Source of the DNA: Anisakis pegreffii
Lineage: Eukaryota > Nematoda > Chromadorea > Rhabditida > Anisakidae
DNA: 64,000 nucleotides
Direction of reading: 5' to 3'
Assembly: GCA_035041965.1 (NCBI GenBank)
Contig: JAPYMA010001195.1
Location: forward strand, 42,181-106,180
The position numbers and the translations under genes were made by a program. Within the stretch, counting starts at the first letter, position 1, and each line of letters begins with the position of its first letter. The notes under the pieces were generated by a model that saw nothing but the letters and a program-made list of their open reading frames with translations, searched no databases and was not told where the DNA came from. Positions 47,640-61,989 of this stretch are shown piece after piece.

Positions 47640-50600
47640 ATCGTCTCATGCAGAACTTCTGCCTTCTGCCTGTGTGCGCTACGGTGCATGCTTTTCAGAA
47701 TCAACGATATAGTATGCTCATTAGCTGATTAGGCTAGCAATACAGGATGAGCTTGAATCGCTCAATATCCCTTAACTGAAAATCCAAGAGATAGAGAATG
47801 GATATCTTTAGGAATTTTAAAAAAATTTACAGGAATACTATTCGCTCGGTGGTCATTTCGTTGCGAAGTAGAACACACAAGACAGCTGACTGACTGACTA
47901 ACGGTCGTTCAAATCGGTTAGGTGTTTAATAAGAAAAACATCAGCAGCACGATATCGCAGCGCTATTTTTATCCTAAAGGCGTTACCGTGCTTGTGGCAG
48001 TGAGTTGTTAAGCGTGGAAATGTCGATTGCCAACCAACGATGGAATAAATAATTGTTCAGATGCGGAAACTGGAGACAATTGTGAAGAATTCGCTGAATC
48101 GGGATCAGATTTTAGATCGAATCCGATGCATTTAATCTATTTATATACTGATTAGAAATTTCACAAGATTAAAGCATTTTCAAATGGAGCATTTCCTCGG
48201 AATGATAGTTCCGTGATAGTTGTTCCGTTAGTTCATGTGATTAGCCATTAAATTCGCCGCTGGTGAGCTCAGTCTATGCCAGACCTCATCACATTAATGA
48301 TTAGTTCATCGGAATTCGGCTTAAATTCAGCCAATTTGAGAGCATTTGAGTGACTCCACCCAACTGACTTCACCTGTTTTATGAGGCAGTTTCAAACTGC
48401 TTAGCTGCTTCATCAATCAATTTAGCACTTCCGCGTTTTTCAATTCATCGTTGCAAACACTGTTCATATTCTTAAAGAATGTCGCTCAGATGTTTCGTAT
48501 TCCTTTTCTCTTTTATATATTATCAGTATTAGAATAATTTTTGTTATAATTACAATAATAATAATGATAGTTATTATTATTATTACTATCATTGTTATCA
48601 TTTTCATTGTGGTTAGTGTAATTGCTGATAAATACTTAGCACTGAAAGAATATTATGCGGCATTTTTCATAATCTTCCTTGAAAAATTATTCGAATACTG
48701 AGTCTTATTCCCTTATAAATTATTCCTTAGGTACCATTTATTTGATAGACAAACTCGCACGCAATTCCTCGTCATCATAATTTTTTGCGCTTCATTCAAG
48801 CAGTATAATTACCGTGTGTCTTTTACAGTGGTCATATCTGAATTCATAGTTCAATGATCAACTATCGAAATTTGGAACTTATCAGAAAACCATGTGAGAT
48901 CTTAAGATCTTAAACAACATGCGATGATTTCATGGAAGCGATTTGCAACCGGAAATCACATGTCATCGTGTATGTTGGGTTGGGCTTTCTCGACACATCG
49001 ATAAGATCAGGTGAATGCCAGACGAAAAGAGACTTTGACAGATTTTGCAAAAATTGCCGTTTCGATGCATTTTAATCTAGCGAAGAACATGCGATTGATT
49101 CATGGCTGATTTCGCAACATTACATTTGCTTTAGTTGGGCTGTTTGGCTGATTTTTTTGGGTGCGTGAGCGATTGTTCATCATTCTATCCCGAAAGACTT
49201 TGAATGAAGTCGATTAAACGATTAATTTAAACGATTCAGTGGAGTGGTGGTGTGTGCTGATGTTGGTGGTGGTTTGACGATAAACATAGCGCTCACTACA
49301 AAATTTTTTCTCGATGAGCATGCATCAATGTTGAACTTTGAGACAGACAATTGAAAACAACTATTTAATGAGACGTACGTTTGCACGATACGGCGATTAT
49401 CAACAAGCAAATGAACAGCAATCAGTTTTGAAAAACTGAACGCTACAACACAGCATTAATCACACTCAATCTGCAAAAAACATAAAAATTTCATCCATCA
49501 TAAGACTCACTATCTCACAGGAAATCATCTATCTCACAAGAAACCAGTTAATAGATGATATCTCGTCAGCCGCCCAAGAAAAGCATCGGAAATTCTTGAT
49601 GAGCATTCAGAAAATGATATATGATGCACTGAAAGTTGTGGAATGATCACAAACTGAACAAATGCACGAATCGCTTGCTTGGTTAATAACTGCAAATCAT
49701 TACCAAATGGATCGATCCACAATAGCCTTGAGAATGATGTGATAATCAAAGAAATGAGCAATAACATCATGATGATACGATAGTGATCATAAAACAATAA
49801 CGAAACCAATAGCAACGTTAAAAATTTTGTCTCAAATAATCCATAAGATGCTTTCGCATGCGTTGTGGAATTATAATGTCATGGATAAGATGCGTGACAT
49901 AATTTACACCTACGTAATATTACATCATCTTTCTAGAATTCCTGAAAGCATGCTATACTTCGTATCCGGCTTGTCATACCACTCGATGTTGTAATTATTA
50001 TTGTAATTATCAGTGTAGTTATCACTCGCAGCATTGTTGGTGTTATTGTTATCATAGTTCTCAGCGGTGCTATTCTTCTCGGTTTGTTACAAGCCATCAA
50101 TTGGTTAGTGATAAAAGCACGTGCAAATCATGTTGATCATGTTTACTGAACACATCCCTCAGTGATTTGTGATAATAACTACAAAATACAACGGTAATAG
50201 AACGCAGAAATCGCTAAATTTTAATGTTAACGTGCACTGACTGCTGCTGCTACATTGCCAGATTACAAATATTGCATCATACATCGCAACGTCTCGAAGA
50301 AATTCTGTTGTTGGCAGCTGCTCATTCATATGAAATTCAAGCAATCATCACTCATTTCCGAGACCTGTACAACAATCACTGAGAATGAGAATAAAAACAA
50401 TTCTGAATGATGAAAAATTTCGATGCAATAGTTATGATTGATTTTCATCATTAAACCTCTTTGACGATGAGTAGAAAACATTCATTGATGAAATTCTTAT
50501 TGTTAAGAAAAAAGTTTGTTTACAATTGTTCGAATGATCGTGCTCAATGAATCGCTCGAGCAGGACGTGTAAGTCATGTGTGCGAAACTGATAAATACTT

Positions 50601-51480
50601 CATCATTTGATAATTTGGTGTTGACAAGCTTCAGTTAACGGTCATTGATCTTGAAAAAAACAACTCGAATAGTATTGATAATATTCGAGTTGAAATTGAT
50701 GATAATCACCGTCATGCATATTATATGAAATGAACATTGATCTAATAGATCTGACAACTTAATATAATATTCGTCTGCAATTGTATGAAAAAAATTACTG
50801 TGTCATAACTGCAAAATACTGACTGGCATTGTCAACAACAACTGTGACGTGATTTAGAAGCGTTTTTCAGATGGAACGATAAAAATTCAAAGAATATTTT
50901 GAAACAACCCAATAAAAATGTGCATCCACTATGTCCATTGTGCACTGGAGTGGGATAACAAATTTCAGTTTGCAGTCTTGAAAGGAGACAAGTGAGTAGT
51001 AGTTAGTGTCAGTTGCGTGAATGAGGAAAAGAGAACAAAAATTTAATGCAGTGTTGCGTATTGTTCCATTCGGTTGAGGAGTTTGGATCATTGTAGTTGA
51101 AAAATGTATTTACGAATTAAAGAAATAGGTATTTGCACTAACTTAACATCTTTAAACAATGGAATGTGGAAGTAACTTTGTTAAACAATGAAATGTGGAA
51201 GTAATATGGAAGAGCTATGAACAATTGAACCAAAATACAACATAACATATCCATCCAGCACACCATTGGGAATGCGTATGCATCACTTCCGATGGAATGT
51301 AAGCCAAAATTAAATTTCCTGTCCATCCAAAGCACTCACAATTGAAATGAACATGAGCTTTCCTAAAATGAGAAAGACTGAAAGTGGCCAGAACGTTTAC
51401 GAGGAACAGCTAGGCGGAACGAAATCAAGCGATGTTTTACGCATCTAAACATATGGCAACGGGCGTAAAAATCGTTTTTT
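47640..51480. other. No supported gene
   Basis: AT-rich sequence with short frames on both strands. The minus frames at 49815-49534 and 50344-50159 have some protein-like text but no consistent splice chain. A hairpin with ATT repeats lies at 48562-48592. Confidence 0.4.
48562..48592. repeat. ATT-rich hairpin
   Basis: AATGATAGT and ACTATCATT form a 9-bp stem around a TATTATTATTATT loop; the flanks are further AAT/ATT repeats. Confidence 0.8.
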
Positions 51481-51483
51481 TTT

Positions 51484-51915
51484 TTGGACATTGCGATAAG
51501 TTTTTCGCTGAAAAGGATGAGAAGAGTGGAGTGGTTCGATCGAGTGTACATTCAAGAAACTATTAATCGCACTATTCAGCCATCCATCTACACCTACATC
51601 GTTTCTGGGCCATTAGAGGAGCTTCTAAGAGAGGTGAGCGACATCATGCGCAAAATAAATGTTGAAATAAACGATGGTGATAGGCGAATGAGTGAGTGGC
51701 TGGCTTTGTGTCGTCCCAGGATGAGACACACGAATAGACTGATTGACTTTTTGCATGAAAGCATGGAAGGAAGCATAGAAGCATGTCGCAATCAATTTTC
51801 ATATGCCATTTTTTTCTTTTTCTGTTCAAGGCGATTCTTTCGTGTAAAGCGATTACCCCGAAATTACTCAATGATGTGGACGACGAGCAGAGTAACACTT
51901 GCGTGTGTAGGATAA
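51484..51915 (+). CDS. Unassigned 143-codon open frame
   Basis: The frame runs 143 codons to a stop and has helical, charged text in its middle (PLEELLREVSDIMRKINVEI) and a Cys/Arg-rich part. The stretch from about 51500 to 51790 looks coding, the Phe-rich rest does not. TTCTGTTCAAG at about 51830 could be an acceptor. The first codon is not in a clear start context. A weak echo of the left-end module (EW...DFL...C) is too poor to claim. Confidence 0.28.
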   Translation: MDIAISFSLKRMRRVEWFDRVYIQETINRTIQPSIYTYIVSGPLEELLREVSDIMRKINVEINDGDRRMSEWLALCRPRMRHTNRLIDFLHESMEGSIEACRNQFSYAIFFFFCSRRFFRVKRLPRNYSMMWTTSRVTLACVG

Positions 51916-53287
51916 AATAGCCAGGCGGATATATTGAAAGTAATTGGAAATTTTGCAAAAGTTTCCGAGAATTCTCATATATAACGTAAATTTGATGATG
52001 AATCTTGCTTGCTTTGATAGCAGCAGCAAAACTTGGCAATAATCTATTATAGTGTGTTAAGACGAATCGGCTAAGAACTGAATTACGATGGTCCAGTTTT
52101 CATTTCAGTTCACTTCCTTCATTTCCTTGCATTCCATCGAATATTTGAAATCTGCAACTGGATGACACCAGCTAGTGAGGAGTCAGATTGCTTACCACAG
52201 ACGACCATATCAATATAGTTGATTTACGCTCCCCGACTTGTCCCATAGTAAGGAGTGATTGAGTAAAGGAGCACACATTTGGTGAAGTATTATGTGGACT
52301 TAATGACTCAGCTGAATCCAATGAACCTGTTTCTTACAACTGGTAAAAACATCCACTGATTTCATAGTGGATATATGAAGTTTTACTGATGAAAACATCC
52401 CCATCCATGGAAAATACAGGCTGTGCTTAACGTATATCTTATCGTTAGGAAATTTGAATTGGTTTCTATATGAAACATTAGTGAGGTTGCAATTTTCGTT
52501 GAAATTATATTCAGTGACATCCTACCCACTCATTTTTTAGAGTGATTTTGAAAATTCGAAAAAATCGTATAAAGTGCAGCAATAAAAGAAGATATTATTT
52601 TGAAATGTGATTGATAAATGAAGTTGGTGGATGTGAAGAAATAAAATTAGGAAATACATTTTCTGTGCTGAAGTGTTGATGCTCAAAATGTCTCAGATGA
52701 ACAGACGGGCTCAATGACAGCAGTAAAAACTTACCGAACCTCTCTTGACTTAATAGTTCTCTTTATGATACGCTATCGTACAACCACTCTATAGATACAT
52801 CGAGGAGAGGTGACATTCTGCTTGCGAATGGAGGGGGGAGTGGTGAAAACGACGATAAGATGTAGTGTATCGTAGCAAATTGAAATAAGATTCCCTTCTC
52901 GAAGAAGGCGAAGACAGAACACTGGCGAGTAGTGTTCATTTGAAGTTATTATGGTGGATGTTAGTAGTTATGGAGAGAGTAAAACGCACAACGCTTAAAC
53001 ATAAGTTCACGCAAATAATTCACTTGTTTACAGCAAAAAACTTTCAACAAATTTCAATGATCGCTAGGAAAATTTGTCAAGTTCAAGGCATTTCAGACGA
53101 ACTCAGCAGACACACTCACGCATTCGAAAACACGCACAACAATGCCATGCCAGTAGTAATTCATTGTTATAACTCGTCAAAAGAAATTTCTTCGGCCACA
53201 TTTATTTGCTACTTTAAAATGTTGAAAACAACATCAGTCATGTGTTTATTTTTCTAATTTGATCAACGAACACAAACTACGCCCAAA
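51916..53287. other. No supported gene
   Basis: AT-rich spacer. A 105-codon plus frame at 52940-53257 has ordinary composition but no initiation or splice context that I trust. Confidence 0.4.
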
Positions 53288-53440
53288 ATGCTCGTGATTC
53301 AATTGGCGAATCTGATTTGTAACAGGGTGATTCCCGAATTTTTGGATAGGCCACCTCCTGAGGATAGCGGAGGCAGAGAGGAATTAGATTTCTTACAGGG
53401 CAATGAGGTGAACAATGCAATTGATCGTACAGATCAGTGA
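53288..53440 (+). CDS. Small open frame or lone exon, unknown
   Basis: A 50-residue ATG-to-TGA frame. Its middle (RVIPEFLDRPPPEDSGG) is unlike translated AT-rich spacer. An AACAG acceptor-like site and a GAG|GTGAAC donor-like site bracket the best part, so it may be an internal exon. No neighbours of matching phase were found. Confidence 0.28.
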   Translation: MLVIQLANLICNRVIPEFLDRPPPEDSGGREELDFLQGNEVNNAIDRTDQ

Positions 53441-55210
53441 GACTGTCTTGAAACAGAAAACGATCGCATATTAGATCATCAGCTAAACGGATGCATGGGA
53501 AGTTGGGCAGGGGAAGGCATTAAGAATCTCTGATTTGCTTTCCATATTTACCTCATAGGTTTAGCATTGCCTCGAGGCTTATTTGCAATTTTCATAACTT
53601 AAAAAAAAACTTTCAACTATAAATCTCTTATAGAATATGGGAAGAAATATAAATTAAAGTTTTCGAACATAGCAGTAAAGTTTTAGAACACTGGCAAGTG
53701 CACTGAATGATGATTAAAGTGAACATTCAACAGGTTGCAATCGGATAATGAAATTTTTCAATTATCTTCAACAGCGTTGTTCACTTCATGATTGAATAAT
53801 GATGACTAATGGATGGAAAAATGACTGATGAAATTCCATTCGATGTTTCCACTATTGCAGTCAGTTATTTGAATTAATCACTGGCAGTGAAGCGTGATGA
53901 GTGACGAACACAATGACGATCACTGAACAATGTGGGGAACAATGAAAATAGTGTTTCGGAAAAATAAAATTAAACACTGAATCACTGCAGAGATGAATCA
54001 ACCGATTGCTCAAGAATTCTTACTAGTGGAAAAGAATTAATGAATCATGCATTCAGAGCTGCTGATAGTGTTGATTGTTCTAAGAACACGGAGATCAGCG
54101 AAGTGTAATAATTTTATGCTCGAGGGTAATGGAATTTAGCTTGTTAGTTAGCTATGGAGACTGCAGTTGAGTAATTTTAAGTGGAGACAAGACTGCTTGA
54201 AACGAAAAGAAAAACTACTTTCTACAATGCAAGCACATCTTCACACATAGATAGACGTTTGCAAGTTGGTGCAGTTACTTATTTGATGTGATAAAGATGA
54301 TAGAATGAATGAACTTTGCGAAATAGAATATCTAAAGGATTTGGAGATGAACTCTTTTGCGAAGTTTGATAACGTGATAATGAGAAAAATGATAATTTCT
54401 CCAATCTCTAGGAATAAATTTGGTTCATTCTGTGAGTTTAGTCATCCATTTGCATGATTGTGATTAGACTTGACTGTTTCTTCACTTCATTTCCATTTGT
54501 TCCGTGTTCGCAATCATGAAATCAAGTTTAAAAGAATCAAACCGAATCGACTGATATTCGTTAATTTATTCCCTATCAACAGTTCTGATCAAAAAAGTGA
54601 TCAGTCTATCATCCTGATCATTCAATTGCTGCACTTATCAATCAACGGTTGTTTGCGTTCAAGCACTGCCTCGTCTCTTCTGTAGGCGTTGAAGGAAAAA
54701 CCAAGAGGGAATCATTATGATTCCTTGTTGGTTTCTTGAACGTTCACAGAATTGCATCACACCAATTAGTATGAAAGGAATATGGAAAACTCTTTCGAAT
54801 CGAAAATAAGTAATTCGCATTCTTGTAGAAGACGATAGACAATCTTGTTAGTAAACAAATAACGCCATTGAAAGATGAATAATATTTTGATGGATATTTG
54901 AAGAATTAGAGGGATTTTAGTTCACTTCAATGTGTTTACTACTATACTGATTGTTGTTGCGTAAGTACATCTTTGTTTTTTGGTTTTTTTTTTTGAGAGT
55001 TGAACTGTTTACTGTTTACTGTTCAATTAGTGTCTGACCAATATCCACACAGCTGAATCAGTATTGATCAGTTAAGAACTTGACCTTGTTGATAACAACA
55101 ACGGGAAGTCAACCTTTTAGCGACCAATAACTACCTTAAAACAATGATCTGCTTGAAAAAGTACAAGATCGACGATTAAACACATTATCAACAACCGGAT
55201 TGATTGACTG
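53441..55210. other. No supported gene
   Basis: AT-rich, with T and A homopolymer runs. The 71-codon plus frame at 54470-54685 has no splice or start context. Confidence 0.45.
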
Positions 55211-55505
55211 ATAAAGAGGAAATGCAATCGGGGCTATTGAAGTTGAGGATGGCTATGAAGAAGACACCTTCCTTCACTTTGCTGAACAATTTAATAATAT
55301 TCTATCGCCCATAAATGATGCCGGATTTATCATTACATACTAGAACAAATATCAAGCGATCTCAAAAACAAAATACATTGAACACTACTCTAGGGATTCA
55401 GCGAAACTCATTACGGTGACATCACAATCTGCTTTCGACTCGTTCAGCAACGCGAATTCCCAAAAATGGACAAGGAAATCTTGCACAATGGTAACCTGAC
55501 TTAAC
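55210..55505 (+). other. Coding-like segments in two frames
   Basis: Two plus-strand stretches read as protein-like text: 55210-55345 (GAIEVEDGYEEDTFLHFAEQ) and, behind GGATTCAG, about 55398-55504 (ETHYGDITICFRLVQQREF). They are in different frames with a stop between. They could be two exons, or a decayed gene. I recognise no family. Confidence 0.25.
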
Positions 55506-56163
55506 GCTTCCCATCCTGATAATATACCATCATTATCAAGTCAGAGCGTTTCATGTCGCATCACATCCTGCTGAACCTTATCAAATCACATACTAACGTC
55601 TCTTATCAGATCACATCTGGATATCGCCTAGCGCGACAGTAGAGTCGACAGTAATAAGAATGAGAGGATGACCACTTTTCATTCGTTGACATGAACATTT
55701 AAGTAATATGTACGCTAGATTCATGGTTCTAGTTTCTTGCGATGGTTACGAATACGTGTGTAAATATATGTATTATTCACTCTACGAGTATGCATGGGAT
55801 TTGTCAGTTCGTTGCTACATTTTGTCAGTCAGATCCACATGTTCGATAACAATATTTTGAGTGCAAATCTAGTTGTGCACTCTGTGTTTATATGTATAAA
55901 TATAGCATCCTAGCATTTAAAAGCATTCCTCAAAACACTGAATTCAGCAACTAAGTAAGTATTTACTCAATGTCGCAGTCAGCTTCACAAAAAAAAACAA
56001 CTGACAATGAGCAATCATCTAATCAGTAACAGGCAAGAGATGAGGCCAGAAATGCAACCAGAATCCGAAAAAATGCTCCTCACCAAAATGCTAACTCAGA
56101 ATCATCAACCCTTTTTAAAAAACAACTAAAAACCTTGAGTATTCACTAGGCTCAACAACTCAC

Positions 56164-56271
56164 CAGTAGACTGATTCATCTTCGAATGGAACTGATTTAT
56201 CGAATGTTCTATGTTTCGTCGTTGTGCATAGGCTGTATTTTCAGTGAAATCTGTTCGTTTTTCACATTTCA
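56164..56271 (-). CDS. Candidate internal exon, unknown
   Basis: A 108-nt minus-strand segment is bounded by a TTTGTTAG acceptor and a CTG|GTGAGT donor. It encodes polar, helical text (NTAYAQRRNIEHSINQFHSK). Both splice sites are good. No companion exon was identified on either side. Confidence 0.3.
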
Positions 56272-59200
56272 CTAACAAATGAGTAATGAATGATGGCAGC
56301 GGCGCATGTGATTTACATGCGTTTGGTACTAGTAAACTCAAACGAAAAATGTGCTGCTGCTACTGCTGCTTAAAAATATTACCACAATGTACACATAAAC
56401 ATACATATTGCCGTGTTTCCTTCTGTTCGTCAGTTGTATTTCAACAAATAAATGTCTTGTGTGTAATGTAGTTGTGTGAAGAACACGACGTGACGTGCGA
56501 TTTTTGTATGTGTGCACGAATAAATCAACAAATTTCTTATTGTTAGCGAAAAAAAATGCGAAAATGAAATAAGCGGAATAAAAACAGTAGCAGCAGTAGC
56601 ACAGTAGCATCATCATCATTTGCTTTTGCCAGCCGTATCAATAGCATAGCTTGCACAAAACCAGCTAAGCAGCTTAGCTAGTAGTCAGCCAGCCAGCCAG
56701 CCCGTAACCGTATCATCTGATTGAAGCAACGACGAATGGATTAAGATTAACGAAAAGCGGTCGTCAACAAGCCAATACGAACGGTGGACAGACAGAGTTA
56801 TGGAGTAGTAATCTTGAATGTCGTCACGTTATCGAGAGCGTGCTTTTGCACTTAAACTTGCTTGGTTTCATGTGCTTTTTCTAGTTTCATGTGCAAATCC
56901 TCGTGTGTTGTTAGTGCCAGCGCCAGTGTCTACATGTTGTTGATATTACCAGCCAGCCGGCTTCTTTCAGCACTCTTTTAGCAGCATTCCTCACACGTTT
57001 TACTCCATGATTGTGTTTTTGTTGTTGCTGCTATAAACCTTGGATCGTTCAATTTTTCTTGTGAAAAAATGTAAAGGATTGAACCGAACCGACTGACTAC
57101 TACAATCGATGTGAAGAACAAACAAAGAAAATGAAATAAAGTGCTTCCACTCATTACATTCCAATGAACATGATTCGTTTCCAAGCGCTGAATTTTCATT
57201 TTTGCCACAAACACATAAAAATACGTTTGCTTTCATGTATTTATATATGCATACAACATGATTTCGATTGCAGCAACATTTGCTGCCAACATAGCGCGGG
57301 CATTAGTGGCTGAAGGCTGAATTTTTTGAACAGACGCACATCTGAAGAATATACATTGAATTTTGCAAATATTTACAATTTTAACTATGAACACGACGAA
57401 TTCGTTTGCACGCTGCACTGATGATATTTCATCACGAGAGCAATTTTTTTTCGAACGAATCATAAGACTTGTCGAAGTAATTCGTGAAAGCAATTCGCCG
57501 AAATCTAACTCCAACCAGAAATCTTCTATGGAAAAAACGTGGGCGACGATTCAGTAAGGCACACGCAATTTGAGCATTCGAGAGAAGTAACACAAAAACT
57601 GCGACCACAAAATTAATCATCATTGATAAGCTTATGGCTTCTCGAATGGTGAATGTTTTCCTCAACAATTATTCGGTCCGTATCTAATCGTAAGCTCAAA
57701 CACATGATCGAACGGAATGTTTACAAAGTTCCTCTCGAAGAGCGTTGAATAGCCGCAACGTGATCGCACCGTATTGATTCCATCAAATTTTTATCAATCT
57801 TGAAGAAAAGTGTGAATAAAAAGCTGAAAAAAATGTGAGACTTTTGGAGAGCAAATCAAAAACCAGTCGGACAAAAATCAGTGTTTGATTGATTCCAAGT
57901 CGTTCACAGTCTGATGAATCAACAACCCCATTGATCAACCGTTGCCCCATTGAGTAAAAGAAAGCCCAACCAAAATGAACTCCTAAGATTAACTTCAGTG
58001 ATTACTGATATTGTTATCAAAAACAAATCTGAAATTCCTATCAGCTTGGATCGTCCAACTACGCTTGATCGATGGTGCCCAGCTGAGCGAACAGTCAGTC
58101 CTCTTTGAGAGAGAGAGATAGGAGGATTTTGGGACTTCACAAAATTGAGGCAGCTAGCAGCTGGCAGTACAATAATGATCAGTTGTCGGTGAAATTGATT
58201 TCGGATTAATCAACAGTATGATGAACAGAATTATAGGATAGTGTCACACATACGGCCAGAGGGGTGGATGCATTCTGAAAAGTTTTGATTCACTAACGTC
58301 GATTATGTAAAGTATTCGTCGTCGGAAATGAGCCGCATGAATGGAATGTGAACGAACGGCTCAATGAACGATGCTGAAATGTTATTCATACAACTTCGCA
58401 ACAACATTTCAAAATATGAATATTTTGAATGTGTCCGTCCGTCCGTCCTCTCATCAAATAAATCAATCGAAACGTTTCTCATTTGTCAAAATACTCATGC
58501 CTCATCAGATGTTTGTGTTCACATTTCACCTAATACTCTCCCGTGCATTTGAGACTGAGCTGGCTCAGCTATGCGCTCTCGGCTTTTAGATCTAGCTCCA
58601 TTAGAAGTGTATAAGGCAGAAGATAACGACTTATGCGTTTGGATTAGTTTTTTCTTCGTGTAATGAAATGAAAACATGACCAAAATGCGCACAGTAGCAG
58701 TGTTTCTAAAGCAATTTTTGCATGACGTCAGAAAATGATTTAAGATTTCCGCAACTGCTTAAGAACTATATGTTATCAAATTTGAGAAATGTGCATTGAG
58801 AAATTTTTAGGAAATGACGAATGCATTCTTCATCAAAGGCACTCAGTGAAGAAACGGAAGGTGCTCTGAGCTCATGTATCGAATTTAGACGACATGCTTC
58901 GTTCCAGGCATTCAATATATGTCATAGAGTGTGAGCTGACCAGAATGCCATTTGAGTTGCGTAGGTGCTCAACACTGAAATTGACATTAACATAATTCCT
59001 CTGATTGATGACGCTATCTGAGAGAAGTGCTGTGTTTATTCGCAGAAAACACGAATAAGTGCTGAGTGAACGGAAAATTAATTAGCGCAACGATGACATA
59101 ACCGATCTGAAAGGATGATGACGATAATGCTGACGATTGAGGATGTTCGAATGTGACCAACCGATTCCGATGAAAGAAGTCACTAAGGACGTCGAAAATC

Positions 59201-61750
59201 ATTCAATAAAAGGGTACTGAACAGCGAGTGAATAAAGAAGAGAAAGACGAAAAAAATGGCAATTACGAACATCGTTCGATATCTTCATAAATGAAATGAT
59301 AGCCGCATGAAGCACTAACTAGATAGCTGAATGGACGAATTGGACTAAGAAACGCGGAACAAGGATATCCACCACCAAGGATACCAAGTTAATGTCGTCT
59401 TGTTTGCTCGCACTGAACGATGTTGAAAACTATGACAACAGCAGTACATCAGAATTATTATCCAGATTCTCTAGTCTAGTGAATTGCTGGCTGACACGTA
59501 ACAGTGAGTGAATGCTGCATATTACTTTATTTATTCATTCGTTTTTTATTGAATATTCTATCAGCATTGCCAGCAGCCAGCACTCACACTAATGGTTGCC
59601 TATTTGATGGTGTTTTTTTTTTGGGTGATTGGATAGCTCGATGCCTCTTGGTCTAATCCTATCCGAGCATAGCGGAATGAATTCATACGCGTGAATATCT
59701 TCCGACGATTTTTTTTTGTGTTGTTGTTGAGTTTCGCTTTACAGCTTTGCTTCGCTGTTTCTTTTTCAGTCGTGAGCATGCATTCAGTTCAATTGATCAC
59801 TTTTTAGTCTCATACTCAAAATAGACAAACTTGCAGATATTTTAGTTCCTGCCTTTAAATTTTATCACATTAAAAAGGCTACAACATCCTGATTCCAGTT
59901 TCAGACACCAAATACAACTTGAATGTTGTAGCATTCAATATCAGACACTGTGTTTAAAATTGATACTACAAACTTGCAAACTTTGCATACCTCAAACACT
60001 CAAACAATTCACTAAAATGGCATCTGAAACCACCACATAAGTATTACGTAAAAATCTGTCATCGCTTAAGCGATCACACAACAAAAAGAATGCTAATAGT
60101 GAAGCAGTACTGCGAACAAAGTGTTTTATCCATTAAAGGAATATATGGAGTAAAATTGTGATGAGACTTATTGCAAGCAATATTATATTTCATTCCAGGT
60201 CGGATAAAAAGATTTGTCTTGAATGTAGTACTGCGTTTTTTACCTAAGTACCATTTCATGCTGTTGAACACTATTGCAACCGTTTCGTGCCAACTACTCG
60301 AAGGAATTGTTAGTTTTTGCATTCATATGTACATCGATGTGCCCATAACGTCATTTTGTCTTTCGTGAAACGTTGACAAGGGAATGAATGACTAAGAGGG
60401 ATAGAGAATATTTGAGAACAGCACGCCGCTCTTCTCAGAAATTAGTGTGGCAAGGAAATGAGATTGAAGCGAGCACAATCACATGAACGACTGAAGAACG
60501 TCTGGAAACAAGTCAGCTATAGCCAGCTAGGGTAGTTGGTTCGTTTTCAAGTTGTTCTTCCTCATTAGTCTAAAAGTATAGCAGGGAGGCATTTCTCAGC
60601 ATTGCATCATCTCGACGTTACAAGAAAAAAAAAGATGACAATGTTCATGTCGTGTCATTTGAGTGAGAAATGCGATTTGCAAATAAGAAAACCTCACATT
60701 CAAGCATGTAAGTGAATACACTTTAAATGTGCACATGAACACTTCTGCTACTGCTAAAACATTCTACAAAATGTTGTTGAGCAATTGGCATAGGTGAGGA
60801 TTTCTTGAGGGATTCGAAACGCTTTCATATTTGGCTAGCTATAGCAAAGTGTGACTGACTGAATGAAGAAGAGAAGAACGCTGAAATTGAACAAAAAATC
60901 ATCTGTTTTTCAACATGTTTGAGATTTGAAGAATATGATTTAGTTCGCAGATTGCCATTTACTTGGTTCATCATCACTTTCCTAAACTATGAAAACGCAT
61001 TCATTAATGCATAATGCTCGTTCACAAAGCATTCTTAGCACTGAACTGAATCAATGAATGTACAGCAAACACAAATGGAAAGGAAATGGCCGGCCGCATG
61101 AGCGCCACTCATATCAACAAGTTGCAGAGAACCTAATTGTAAGTCAAGTATCACTGATAATAACTGTAACGAAAAATCACTAGCAATTCGATTAAGAACG
61201 ATGGGATGCGAACGACGACATATCAAGACATTTTGAGAAACCAAAAAAAATCACAAAAAACAAATCGGATTGCTGTTTTGAGTTGACTGGACCATTTGAA
61301 CTAGATGAAATCAAGACATTGCGCGAAATTTCAATAAAAATTGCCCTGTGTAAAAATCAAATCACCTAGAAAACAGTACCACAGAAAGACACAAAATGAT
61401 ACCGAACAATAAAAACGATACTATCAAAAAAAAAACGTTTACGGAGCTCATAAGGTCGTTATTTGCATTTGCCATTCGCACCTGAAAAATTTTTGCCAGA
61501 GAACACGTGGCCCAAAAAATCCGATCAACCCTTTTCGTATGGTCTGTCAAGAAATATTTTGTGAAAGCATTGCTTTCAGAACGGAACTATTTTTGCTGTG
61601 ATGCATCTAATCAAGCCCTGAACGCAAGAGGCTTTCTCAATCTCAGATTTCCGCTTGCGCAGTTCCGCAGAACCAGTATCGGGAAAAATCCTTGTCAAAT
61701 TAAACCAGACCCACGTTTACAGATTCTTACAAATTAGCTTCATAATTCAG
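56272..61750. other. No supported gene; simple repeats
   Basis: AT-rich spacer with CAG/CAT/CAGC short repeats at about 56585-56700. Frames at 57233-57668 overlap on both strands; the plus one (57363-57557) has mixed composition but no splice chain. The remaining short frames look like chance. Confidence 0.4.
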
Positions 61751-61989
61751 TGACTATATATTATGTAAATATGGGATTGAAATAAAAGTCATATCATTCT
61801 GCTTGAAAAGCAGTCACTAATTCGCTCTTGCCAATGTCAATGTCAAGAGCATTCACAACAACCCAAATACATTTAGACTTTCCAGCAAAATAATTGACCA
61901 CAAACGCAACAAATGGAAACAAAAAGTGATCACTGATCACAACTCAATTTTATTACACTTTCCCTAGGTTCAAGTGAATGGTGGAAGAT

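Noticed and set aside
51484..51790. Similarity of this frame to the left-end W-G..DFL-CT module
   Set aside because: Only scattered EW, DFL and C residues match, the spacing differs and the W-G pair is missing.
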